From assembly GCA_944326255.1 (NCBI GenBank), contig CALVDG010000015.1, positions 1 through 58,769 of the forward strand: DNA of 58,769 bases, given 5' to 3'. Positions 8,043 through 15,605 of the stretch are shown piece after piece (the stretch's first letter is position 1; each line of letters opens with the position of its first letter). The notes beneath the pieces were generated by a model that was not told where the DNA came from, ran no database searches, and saw only the letters and a program-made list of their open reading frames with translations. The position numbers and the translations under genes are program-made. The DNA is from an uncultured Bacteroidales bacterium (lineage in GTDB: Bacteria; Bacteroidota; Bacteroidia; Bacteroidales; UBA932).

Positions 8043-9347
8043 ATGGAAATTTTTATAATTCTACTTCTTATTCTACTCAACGGCCTCTTCTCCATGAGTG
8101 AGGTTGCTCTGATAAGCGCAAGAAAATCAAGTCTTACAGCCGATGCCAAAAGGGGCAGCCGCTCCGCCAAAAATGTTCTCAATCTTACTGAAAGACCCAA
8201 TAAGTTCCTGTCTACAGTGCAGATAGGGATAACTCTCATCGGTATTCTCACCGGTATCTATTCGGGAGCCTCGATAGCGGACAAGTTCTCCGACATACTC
8301 GAGGGCTGGGGGCTGGCGGAAAGTGTGGCCCAGCCTCTTGCGCAGGTATCCATAGTTATCATCGTGACATATCTGACCATTGTTCTCGGCGAGCTGGTTC
8401 CCAAACGTCTTGGCATGGGCTCTCCGGAGAGTATCGCCAAGGTAATGTCCGGCCCCATGCTGGTACTCTCGTGGATAGCCACCCCTTTCGTGTGGATACT
8501 GGACAAGAGCACATCCCTGTTCGTCAAGGCTTTCCATGTAGAGGAGAAAGAAGCCAAGGTGACTGAGGAGGAGATCAAGTCGATGGTGGCCGAGGGTAAG
8601 GAGGACGGTGAGGTCCAGGATGTGGAGCAGGATATCGTAGAAAGAGTATTCTCTTTAGGCGACAGAAAGATAGAGTCCATCATGACCAGCCGCAACGAGA
8701 TAGTGTGGATAGACAAGGAGATGACACGGGAGGAAATCAATACGACTGTGCAGGAGAATCTCTTTGAGGTATATCCCGTGGGCGACGGCAGTCTCGATGA
8801 GATAGTCGGGGTTGTCTACCTGAAGGATCTCTTCGGCAAGCTGGACAACGAGAAGTTCTCTATAGATGACATCATACGCCCCGTACAGTATTTCCACGAG
8901 TACACGGACGTATACAAGGTACTGGAGCAGATGAAGAAGGCTCACGTGACCTACGGTCTGGTCTGCGACGAGTTCGGTGTATGCCAGGGTATCGTGACAT
9001 ACAAGGACATACTGGAAGGTCTGGTCGGCTCCATAGATGACGAGGAGGACGAGCCGGATATCATCGAGCGCCAGAACGGAGGCGGCTGGCTGGTGGACGG
9101 CCAGTGCCCTTTCTACGACTTCCTGGCCCATTTTGACATGGAGGAGCTGGCATCGGAAAACGATTACAATACGGTCGGTGGCCTGATTCTTGAATTGCTT
9201 GAACATATACCCAAGTCCGGCGAATATGTGGAGTGGAACGGCTTCCGCCTTGAGGTTGTGGACATGGACGGGGCAAGAATAGACAAAGTGCTTGTCAACA
9301 GAACGGTCTCTGAGCCCGAAGATGTTAAGGACGATAAAGAAAAATAG
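8043..9347 (+). CDS. CNNM/CorC-like (HlyC/CorC family) membrane protein
   Basis: The 434-residue protein has an N-terminal DUF21/CNNM transmembrane domain (residues 1 to about 185; MEIFIILLLILLNGLFSMSEVALISA, STVQIGITLIGILTGIYSG). Two cytoplasmic CBS domains follow (about 205-335; RKIESIMTSRNEIVWID, YGLVCDEFGVCQGIVTYKDILEGLVG). A CorC/HlyC C-terminal domain ends the protein (about 345-425; GQCPFYDFLAHFDMEEL, YNTVGGLILELL). Proteins of this family are linked to Mg2+ or other divalent-metal transport; the old hemolysin label is misleading. Substrate cannot be read from sequence. Confidence 0.88.
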   Translation: MEIFIILLLILLNGLFSMSEVALISARKSSLTADAKRGSRSAKNVLNLTERPNKFLSTVQIGITLIGILTGIYSGASIADKFSDILEGWGLAESVAQPLAQVSIVIIVTYLTIVLGELVPKRLGMGSPESIAKVMSGPMLVLSWIATPFVWILDKSTSLFVKAFHVEEKEAKVTEEEIKSMVAEGKEDGEVQDVEQDIVERVFSLGDRKIESIMTSRNEIVWIDKEMTREEINTTVQENLFEVYPVGDGSLDEIVGVVYLKDLFGKLDNEKFSIDDIIRPVQYFHEYTDVYKVLEQMKKAHVTYGLVCDEFGVCQGIVTYKDILEGLVGSIDDEEDEPDIIERQNGGGWLVDGQCPFYDFLAHFDMEELASENDYNTVGGLILELLEHIPKSGEYVEWNGFRLEVVDMDGARIDKVLVNRTVSEPEDVKDDKEK

Positions 9348-9354
9348 AACAAGT

Positions 9355-10062
9355 ATGGGAAATACAGCATTTTTACTTTCCATGATGTCCGCCGCTGTCA
9401 TGATAACAGCCGGCGGATATTCTGTATCAGCACAGGATTATGACAAATCGGGATTCTGTCCCATCACCAAGGGGATGACCCTGGAGTACGCCAATTATGA
9501 CGCGGACGGACATAAGACCGGGTCTTATGTAATGACTGTCAAGGCCGTATCGGGCACTTTGGAGAAGGGAACCGTGACTTTTGACCAGTATTTTTACGAT
9601 GAGGACGGCCGACCGCTTTTCGATGACAACGGCGGCAATCTTCCGATGGAGGTCACGGTCGGAGGCCCCGACGGCACTGTCTCGCGCATGAGCGACGTGG
9701 GGAAAGTAATGAAGGTGCAGGACATCATGTCCAAAGGAGATGCCAGCAGTGTGCCCTCGGGCCTGAAGGCCGGAATGACTATCCCTGATGGAAAGATAAA
9801 GGTCCAGATAGGCATGGTCTCCGCCAACATCCTTACTCAGAGCCGTCAGGTGGTGGAGCAGAAGAGCATCACCGTGCCGGCAGGAACATTCGACTGCTTC
9901 CTGCTCAAGGAGAACCAGGTGACAAAACAGCCCATAGGCTCCAGAACAGAGCGGATAGAGACATGGTATGCTCCTGGCATCGGCTGTGTCAAGCAGGCAG
10001 TCTACGACAAGAAAGGACGTCTGGACCATACCCAGGAGCTGGTATCCCTCCAATTTGAATAA
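9355..10062 (+). CDS. TapB/DUF3108-like secreted protein
   Basis: The ATG at 9355 (MGNTAFLLSMMSAAVMITAGG, cut after SVSAQ) was chosen because it starts with a signal peptide; the longer frame overlaps the preceding gene. The mature part of about 210 residues begins with YDKSGFCPITKGMTLEYANYDADGHKTG and contains TVPAGTFDCFLLK and ETWYAPGIGCVKQAVYDKKGR. These features are characteristic of the DUF3108/TapB-like family of periplasmic beta proteins. Function is unknown. It lies 7 bases after the CNNM gene and 14 before the ABC exporter. Confidence 0.75.
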   Translation: MGNTAFLLSMMSAAVMITAGGYSVSAQDYDKSGFCPITKGMTLEYANYDADGHKTGSYVMTVKAVSGTLEKGTVTFDQYFYDEDGRPLFDDNGGNLPMEVTVGGPDGTVSRMSDVGKVMKVQDIMSKGDASSVPSGLKAGMTIPDGKIKVQIGMVSANILTQSRQVVEQKSITVPAGTFDCFLLKENQVTKQPIGSRTERIETWYAPGIGCVKQAVYDKKGRLDHTQELVSLQFE

Positions 10063-10076
10063 TTTTCCTGAAAAAT

Positions 10077-11000
10077 ATGAATACTATTGCCTGTAGGGAC
10101 ATCGTGAAAGTGTTCGGGACTTATACGGCCCTGAACCATGTCTCCATAGAAGTTCCGAAAGGAACTATCTTCGGTCTGCTCGGGCCCAACGGGGCAGGCA
10201 AGACCACTCTAATCAGAATCATCAACCAGATTACAGTGCCTAATTCCGGCATTGTGCTCTTCAATGACAACCCGGTAGTCCCCGATGATGTCTACCGCAT
10301 CGGCTATCTTCCCGAGGAGCGCGGTCTCTATAAGAAGATGAAAGTCGGGGAGCAGGCCATGTATCTGGCCCGTCTAAAGGGACTTAGCCGTCAGCAGGCC
10401 ATGACAGAACTGAAGAAGTGGTTCGTGAAGTTCGGCATCGAGAGCTGGTGGAACAAGAAAGTGGAGGAGCTGTCCAAGGGAATGGCCCAGAAAGTGCAGT
10501 TCATCACCACTGTTCTACACAGGCCGGAGCTGCTGATCCTGGACGAGCCGTTCTCAGGATTCGACCCGGTGAACGTGCAGCTTATCCGCAATGAGATCCT
10601 GCGTATGAAAGACGAGGGCACGACCATTATCCTCTCCACTCACAATATGGCGTCCGTAGAGGAGCTTTGCGACAATATCGCCCTCATCAACAAGTCCAAT
10701 CTCGTGGTCACCGGAGGTGTGGAGCAGATCCGCCGCGACCACGGCAAGAGCCAGGTGGAAGTGCTTTACCGACCCTCCGGCGCATCAGTGGAGATGTCTG
10801 ACCGGCAGGTTCTCAAGCTCGTCTCGGACGGAGCGCACAAGGATATCCGCAGGGCCGTATACGACGTGCCCAAAGGAACGCCTTCGGCTCAGATACTCTC
10901 GGAACTGGCCGGCAGCGGCATTGACGTGGTGTCCTACCGCGAGCTGATACCGAGCATGAACGATATATTCATCCAATTAGTAAAAGGGGAGGGCAAGTAA
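10077..11000 (+). CDS. ABC exporter ATPase (NatA-like)
   Basis: The 307-residue ATPase carries Walker A GLLGPNGAGKTTL (about 34-46), the Q-loop region, signature LSKGMAQKVQF (about 130-140), Walker B LLILDEPFSGFDPVN (about 151-165) and the switch His in LSTHNMASVEELC. The last 80 residues are the accessory domain seen in NatA/ABC-2 exporters. It is followed after one base by the permease gene, so the two form a two-gene exporter. The substrate is unknown; NatAB in Bacillus exports Na+, but that cannot be assumed here. Confidence 0.9.
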   Translation: MNTIACRDIVKVFGTYTALNHVSIEVPKGTIFGLLGPNGAGKTTLIRIINQITVPNSGIVLFNDNPVVPDDVYRIGYLPEERGLYKKMKVGEQAMYLARLKGLSRQQAMTELKKWFVKFGIESWWNKKVEELSKGMAQKVQFITTVLHRPELLILDEPFSGFDPVNVQLIRNEILRMKDEGTTIILSTHNMASVEELCDNIALINKSNLVVTGGVEQIRRDHGKSQVEVLYRPSGASVEMSDRQVLKLVSDGAHKDIRRAVYDVPKGTPSAQILSELAGSGIDVVSYRELIPSMNDIFIQLVKGEGK

Positions 11001-11001
11001 T

Positions 11002-12354
11002 ATGGACTTCAAGAAGATAAAACTCGTACTCGGACGTGAATTCTCCATCCGCGTCAAGAAGAAATCATTTATAATCACGACCATCGTCACCCCCATACTT
11101 TTCGCGGCCCTGATGATAGTGCCATCGCTCATAATGATGGCCGACCTGGACAAGGATGTCAACAGGGTGATGGTGCTGGACGACTCAGGTGTTGTGGCCC
11201 AGGCACTGGAAAGCGGCGCGGAGATAGAGTATGTCATACCCGAGAACATAGACCTGGAGTTCGCCAAGAATCATCTTGACAGCCTGGGTGTATATGCCGT
11301 GATGTATGTCTCGCCCTTGGACACCGCCAACAACGTGACTGTGGATGCCTACGCAGTCAAGCAGATCAACGCGAAAGTGAGCGACGCTATAAAGGCCGAT
11401 GTCAACGATGTCATAGAGCGCTACAAGCTCCAGCAGTACAATATCGAGAATTATGACCGGATACAGGCGGATCTCAATCACGAGGTGGACCTGAACACCT
11501 ACATAGTCGGTGAGGACGGTCAGGAGCGGGAGTCCATACTCGGAATCAGCATGGCCATCTCCTTCATCATGGGCTTTATCATCTACATGTTCGTGACCAT
11601 GTTCGGCAACATGGTCATGACCAGCGTCATCAACGAGAAGTCCAACAAGATAGTGGAGGTCATCGTCTCCTCCGTCAAGCCTTTCGACCTGATGATAGGC
11701 AAGATTCTCGGCGTGGCCAGCGTGGCCCTTACCCAGTTCTTCATCTGGGTGGTCCTGACCCTGGCCATCGTATTCGGCTTCCAGCTTGCCATGGGACCGG
11801 AACTGATGAGCGATCCCGAGGCCATGGAGCAGATGACCCAGATGGCCGGCATGGACTCTGAGCAGATGGCACAGATAGCCTCCGCTTCCGACAGCGAGAC
11901 CGCACAGGTGTTCACGGCCCTCAAGGAGGTCAACTTCGGCCTCATCATCGGCTGCTTCCTGATATATTTCGTCCTCGGCTATCTTTTGTATGCCTCCCTT
12001 TTCGCCGCCATCGGCTCAGCCGTGGACAACGAGGCCGACACCCAGCAGCTGGTACTGCCCGTGACCATTCCTCTTATTATCGGACTGCTGCTTATGCTTC
12101 AGACATTCCAGAATCCAGACGGTCAGCTGGCCTTCTGGGGCTCTATTATTCCATTCACCTCTCCGATGGTGATGCTGGCACGTGTGCCCTTCGAGGGCTG
12201 CGTGCAGACATGGGAGCTGCTGCTGTCCATCGGCCTGCTGCTGGTGACTTTCCTGATTGCCGTGTATTTTTCCGGCAAGATATACCGTATCGGCATCCTG
12301 ATGCACGGTACAAAGTACTCCTGGAAGGACATCTGGAAATGGCTTAAATATTAG
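11002..12354 (+). CDS. ABC-2 type exporter permease (NatB-like)
   Basis: The 450-residue membrane protein starts with MDFKKIKLVLGREFSIRVKKKSFIITTIVTPILFAALMI, a first membrane helix preceded by the RExxxRVKKK motif common to NatB-like permeases. A large extracytoplasmic domain follows (about 55-175). Then come about five more helices (ISMAISFIMGFIIYMFVTMFGN, GVASVALTQFFIWVVLTLAIVFGF, LIIGCFLIYFVLGYLLYASLFAAIGS, and others). NEKSNKIVEVIVSSVKPFDLMIGKILG is the typical cytoplasmic loop. A Met/Gln/Glu-rich insert (EQMTQMAGMDSEQMAQ) lies before the fourth helix. It pairs with the upstream ATPase. Confidence 0.88.
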   Translation: MDFKKIKLVLGREFSIRVKKKSFIITTIVTPILFAALMIVPSLIMMADLDKDVNRVMVLDDSGVVAQALESGAEIEYVIPENIDLEFAKNHLDSLGVYAVMYVSPLDTANNVTVDAYAVKQINAKVSDAIKADVNDVIERYKLQQYNIENYDRIQADLNHEVDLNTYIVGEDGQERESILGISMAISFIMGFIIYMFVTMFGNMVMTSVINEKSNKIVEVIVSSVKPFDLMIGKILGVASVALTQFFIWVVLTLAIVFGFQLAMGPELMSDPEAMEQMTQMAGMDSEQMAQIASASDSETAQVFTALKEVNFGLIIGCFLIYFVLGYLLYASLFAAIGSAVDNEADTQQLVLPVTIPLIIGLLLMLQTFQNPDGQLAFWGSIIPFTSPMVMLARVPFEGCVQTWELLLSIGLLLVTFLIAVYFSGKIYRIGILMHGTKYSWKDIWKWLKY

Positions 12355-12403
12355 TCTTGGTGTATTTTACCCACTCTGACGCAATTCTGAAATAGGTTTT
12401 GAT

Positions 12404-13147
12404 ATGCGAAAGTGCGTTATTTTAATTTTTGCAGTGCTTGTTGGCCAGATGCTGAGTGCTCAGGACTTTGAGTACAGCTGGCAGCGTGTCAGGATGGACT
12501 CCGCCTATGAGAGCGATACCGTCTATGGCGTGGACAGCATAGTCGCCGCACATCAGGAGCAGATGACTCCACTCATGGAAGTGGTGATATATTCCTCGGA
12601 GGAGATAAAGGAAGGTAGACCCGAGAGCGCCCTGTCCAATCTGGCTGCCGACATGCTGCTATATGCCGTTTCCGACCGTCTGGACAACGGCTATCCGTCC
12701 ATGTCCCTTACCAATTTCGGCGGCATACGCAGTAATTTTCCCAAGGGAGCAGTCAGGGTGTATGACATATATTCCACTTTCCCGTTTGACAATACTGTCG
12801 TGGTTGCGGTAATGGAAGGAGAGGACATCCGCCGTATTCTGGAGCGTTTCGCTTCCGGTAAGTTCGAAGCTTTAGGCGGGGTGGAGATAGTAGTGCGTGA
12901 CGGAGAACTGGAGAAATGCCTGATAGGCGGCCGGCCGTTGGAGGATGACGCTCTGTACAATCTGGTGACCATCGATTTTCTGCTGGACGGGGGAGACCGT
13001 TTCGATATCGGAGACGACGCCGTGTCCATAGACCGTACTGGCATCGTACTGCGGGATGCCGCCGTACGGTATCTGCGTGACCTTTCCGAGTCAGGCATAG
13101 TCCTGGAGAACAAGGGTGACGGACGTGTAATCATAGAAAAGGACTGA
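12404..13147 (+). CDS. Secreted 5'-nucleotidase C-terminal-domain protein
   Basis: The 247-residue protein has a signal peptide (MRKCVILIFAVLVGQMLSAQ). Its remainder corresponds to the substrate-binding C-terminal domain of UshA-type 5'-nucleotidases: SALSNLAADMLLYAV, the signature LTNFGGIRSNFPKGAVRVYDIYSTFPFDN, and YNLVTIDFLLDGGDRF. The catalytic metallophosphatase domain is encoded by the next gene 4 bases downstream. Thus the usual single protein is split, with the domain order reversed in the operon. The two products probably act together in the periplasm on nucleotides. Confidence 0.88.
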   Translation: MRKCVILIFAVLVGQMLSAQDFEYSWQRVRMDSAYESDTVYGVDSIVAAHQEQMTPLMEVVIYSSEEIKEGRPESALSNLAADMLLYAVSDRLDNGYPSMSLTNFGGIRSNFPKGAVRVYDIYSTFPFDNTVVVAVMEGEDIRRILERFASGKFEALGGVEIVVRDGELEKCLIGGRPLEDDALYNLVTIDFLLDGGDRFDIGDDAVSIDRTGIVLRDAAVRYLRDLSESGIVLENKGDGRVIIEKD

Positions 13148-13151
13148 CATT

Positions 13152-13997
13152 ATGAAGATAAGAAGCAAATCCATATCGGCGGCGTTCGTGCTGCTTCTGC
13201 TTGTCTCCGTTCCCGCCCTTACGGCTCAGGATCTGGTGATACTCCATACCAATGACACCCATTCCCAGATAGAGGAGATACGAGTCGGCCGTGGTGCGGG
13301 TGCAGGAGGCGTACACCGCCGCGCCGAGTATTTTCACCAGGTGATATCGCAGTATGGCCGGGACCGCGTCCTGCTGCTTGATGCCGGAGACTACAACCAG
13401 GGCACACCGTATTTTACGGTCTTCAAGGGAGACCTGGAGATGGAACTGATGAATGCCCTCGGATACGAGGTGGTGGCCATCGGCAACCATGAGTTTGACA
13501 ACGGAGTGAACGAGTTTGCCAGACGGCTTTCAAAGGCGGAGTTCCAGACAGTCTGCGCCAACTATGACTTCTCAGGTACTGCTCTGGAGCCTTATGTAAA
13601 ACCGTATACTATCGTGTATAAGAACGGCCGCAAGATAGGCGTCTTCGGCCTGTTGGCCAACATTAAGTCGCTTGTTGCCAAACAGAACCGGGAAGGATTG
13701 GTCTATATTGACGCTTATGAGGCCGCTCAGAGATGGGCTGACTATCTCAAGAACGAGGAGCACTGCGACCTGGTAATCGCCCTGTCACATCTGGGTTATT
13801 CGGGCTATCCCAATCAGCGCACGGACATCAACCTGGCCAGGAACACCCGCAACATAGACGTCATCATCGGCGGCCACAGTCACACATTCCTGAAATCCGA
13901 GAAGATCTACCCCAATCTAGACGGTGAGGACGTGATCATCGTCCAGGCCGGAGCTCAGGGCGAATACGTCGGCCGCCTCGACATCACATTCGACTGA
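13152..13997 (+). CDS. Secreted metallophosphatase, 5'-nucleotidase catalytic domain
   Basis: The 281-residue protein has a signal peptide ending LTAQ. It shows all calcineurin-like metallophosphatase motifs of the UshA N-terminal domain: LHTNDTHSQ (Asp, His ligands), DAGDYNQGTPY, GNHEFDNG (Asn-His pair), ALSHLG and IGGHSHTF. It lacks the C-terminal substrate-specificity domain, which is supplied by the gene immediately upstream. Together they probably hydrolyse extracellular nucleotides or related sugar nucleotides. Confidence 0.9.
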   Translation: MKIRSKSISAAFVLLLLVSVPALTAQDLVILHTNDTHSQIEEIRVGRGAGAGGVHRRAEYFHQVISQYGRDRVLLLDAGDYNQGTPYFTVFKGDLEMELMNALGYEVVAIGNHEFDNGVNEFARRLSKAEFQTVCANYDFSGTALEPYVKPYTIVYKNGRKIGVFGLLANIKSLVAKQNREGLVYIDAYEAAQRWADYLKNEEHCDLVIALSHLGYSGYPNQRTDINLARNTRNIDVIIGGHSHTFLKSEKIYPNLDGEDVIIVQAGAQGEYVGRLDITFD

Positions 13998-14055
13998 CCC
14001 CCTCCACCCTCCTCACATCCCCTACCTACCCCCACAGAAAGACTCACAGTCTCCG
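13998..14055. other. C-rich intergenic stretch with possible minus-strand G-quadruplex
   Basis: From 13997 to about 14034 the plus strand is nearly all pyrimidine with runs of four and five C. The minus strand therefore has G runs of 5, 4, 3 and 5 separated by short loops. A small hairpin (AGACT-CAC-AGTCT) follows at about 14040-14052. No gene is visible. Confidence 0.4.
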
Positions 14056-14268
14056 CCTCCGGGGAAAGTGCCGGGTTTTCCGGCGAAAACGGTTCACTTT
14101 CCCCCGCGTGAGCGTGGTGAAAATCCGGCAACGAGAAAAGACTAGCCGCCCTCGGCTCTAGAGGGAGGGGCCCGCCGCGAAGCGGTGGGAGGGCCTGGTC
14201 TTTTCGACTGCTGGATTTTCATAAAAGTGAGCGCTGGTATACCGGTTGGGCGGAGTTTCGGTTCACCT
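14056..14268 (-). repeat. Intergenic palindromic repeat element, copy B (long form, inverted)
   Basis: The reverse complement is nearly identical to copy A over its whole length. Differences are a few substitutions and a replaced segment of about 15 bases between the two hairpins. The long hairpin (14118-14221) has basal arms TGAAAATCC/GGATTTTCA. The second hairpin has arms GGAAAGTG/CACTTTCC at about 14060-14100. On the minus strand it lies about 160 bases downstream of the hydrogenase-phosphatase operon, in sense orientation. Confidence 0.85.
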
Positions 14269-14431
14269 GAGGAATGGCCTGTGTGTGCGGGTTAATCCAG
14301 ACAGGGATAGGGCGTGTCCAGGGATCAGGAGGTTACGCTGCCAGGGAAGGATAATAACAAGCCAAACTAGGCATAGTGTATGTACACGGCAGCAGACAGG
14401 AGGGCAAACGCGCCTGAGCCGGAAGACCTGA
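14269..14431. other. Intergenic region with a duplicated gene-end fragment
   Basis: No gene is visible. Positions 14366-14388 repeat, with two changes, the bases at 14431-14453 that encode the last residues and stop of the adjacent phosphatase. On the minus strand the copy would read VYIHYA-stop against VDIHYA-stop in the gene. It looks like a small tandem duplication scar. Confidence 0.55.
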
Positions 14432-15595
14432 CTAGGCGTAGTGTATGTCCACGACCTTGCCGATGGCCTTGAGACTGGACGCAAGACGCTCAATCAGTTT
14501 AAGCTTCAGTGTGGTGTCTATGGGCAGCCCCTCATGGGCCTTGTTGACACCCTGGCCTACGAAGAAGGTGATATGGGTGGCATTCTCAAGCAGCATCTGA
14601 GCCAGGAGCGAGGCTCCGTCCTGTTTTGTGAACATCTTGGGGGTCAAGTCATTGGGCGAAATGTACTTTTCAGTAAGCTCCAACAGGCGGCGCAGTGTTA
14701 TCACTCCCTCGGTCGTCAGGTCTATCCCGTCGATGTGACCGATGGGCGGAACTTCCTTGTCAGGAAAGTCCAGGCTCGTCGTGACCTTCTTGCCCAGGTA
14801 GCGGGCCACAATCTGGGAGCTGGTGCCTCCGCAGACCACTTTCTTGCTGTCGCCCTCCATGAACTTGGCCACGTAGTAGTCGTCGTTCTCCTTGTTGACC
14901 GGCGGGCCCACCATCAGGTTGACGTGCAGGGCCTCGCGCATCTTCAAGGCCGCTACTGTCGTGTCATCGCCCGGCTTGTCCATGTACAGGTCATTGCAGG
15001 CGGCAGCCAGCAGCCAGGCCACGCAGCGGGCCGACATCTCCGGCCGGATATTGCGGTCCATATGCTCCATGATGTCCTTGCGGTCCCAGCCGAAATTGAG
15101 CACACGGCCTATACCGGCGTGTATCGTACCGTCCGACATCACCAGCACGATATCCCCGTCGCACAGATTGATCTCCGAATGATACACCTTCTTGCCCAGG
15201 ACATCCAAAGGCTTGCGGTCAAAATCCACACAGTGTCCCTCATGGTAATATACTGCCTGAGGATTGTCGAATTCAAAAAGATATCCATGACCGGAAGCAT
15301 CCACGTGTATGACAGAAAATGTCGAATACGCCACCCCGCGCACCTTGCACACCGGCAAAGTCTGGATCATGGTCTCGATGCAGTCCTCGATGGGGATGTT
15401 GTTGGCCACCATCGTACACAGTATCTTCGAGGAAAGCGTAGACAGAATGTTGGCCTTTACGCCGCTGCCCAGGCCATCGGCCAGAACAAGAGTAGTGTAG
15501 CCGTCCACGGTGACACTCTCCACTTTGTCTCCACAGAGCTCTTCCCCGAACTTGTTCAGGGACACATAGCCGTACTCTATAAACAACTCTTTCAT
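14432..15595 (-). CDS. SpoIIE/PP2C-family protein phosphatase
   Basis: The 387-residue protein has PP2C/SpoIIE motifs: GEELCGDKVE near the N-terminus, TTLVLADGLGSGVKANILS (metal-binding Asp-Gly), GDIVLVMSDGTIHAG and DDTTVAALKMR. The fold covers about residues 1-225. The C-terminal 150 residues (PPVNKENDDYYVAKFMEGDSKKVVCGGTSSQIVARYLGKKV and on) are a separate region seen in hydrogenase-linked members. It lies 10 bases after the PAS-containing sensory [FeFe]-hydrogenase gene and so probably relays its signal by Ser/Thr dephosphorylation in the cytoplasm. The target is unknown, and no anti-sigma kinase or anti-anti-sigma gene is nearby. Confidence 0.85.
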   Translation of the reverse strand: MKELFIEYGYVSLNKFGEELCGDKVESVTVDGYTTLVLADGLGSGVKANILSTLSSKILCTMVANNIPIEDCIETMIQTLPVCKVRGVAYSTFSVIHVDASGHGYLFEFDNPQAVYYHEGHCVDFDRKPLDVLGKKVYHSEINLCDGDIVLVMSDGTIHAGIGRVLNFGWDRKDIMEHMDRNIRPEMSARCVAWLLAAACNDLYMDKPGDDTTVAALKMREALHVNLMVGPPVNKENDDYYVAKFMEGDSKKVVCGGTSSQIVARYLGKKVTTSLDFPDKEVPPIGHIDGIDLTTEGVITLRRLLELTEKYISPNDLTPKMFTKQDGASLLAQMLLENATHITFFVGQGVNKAHEGLPIDTTLKLKLIERLASSLKAIGKVVDIHYA

Positions 15596-15605
15596 AGGCC
15601 GCGGA

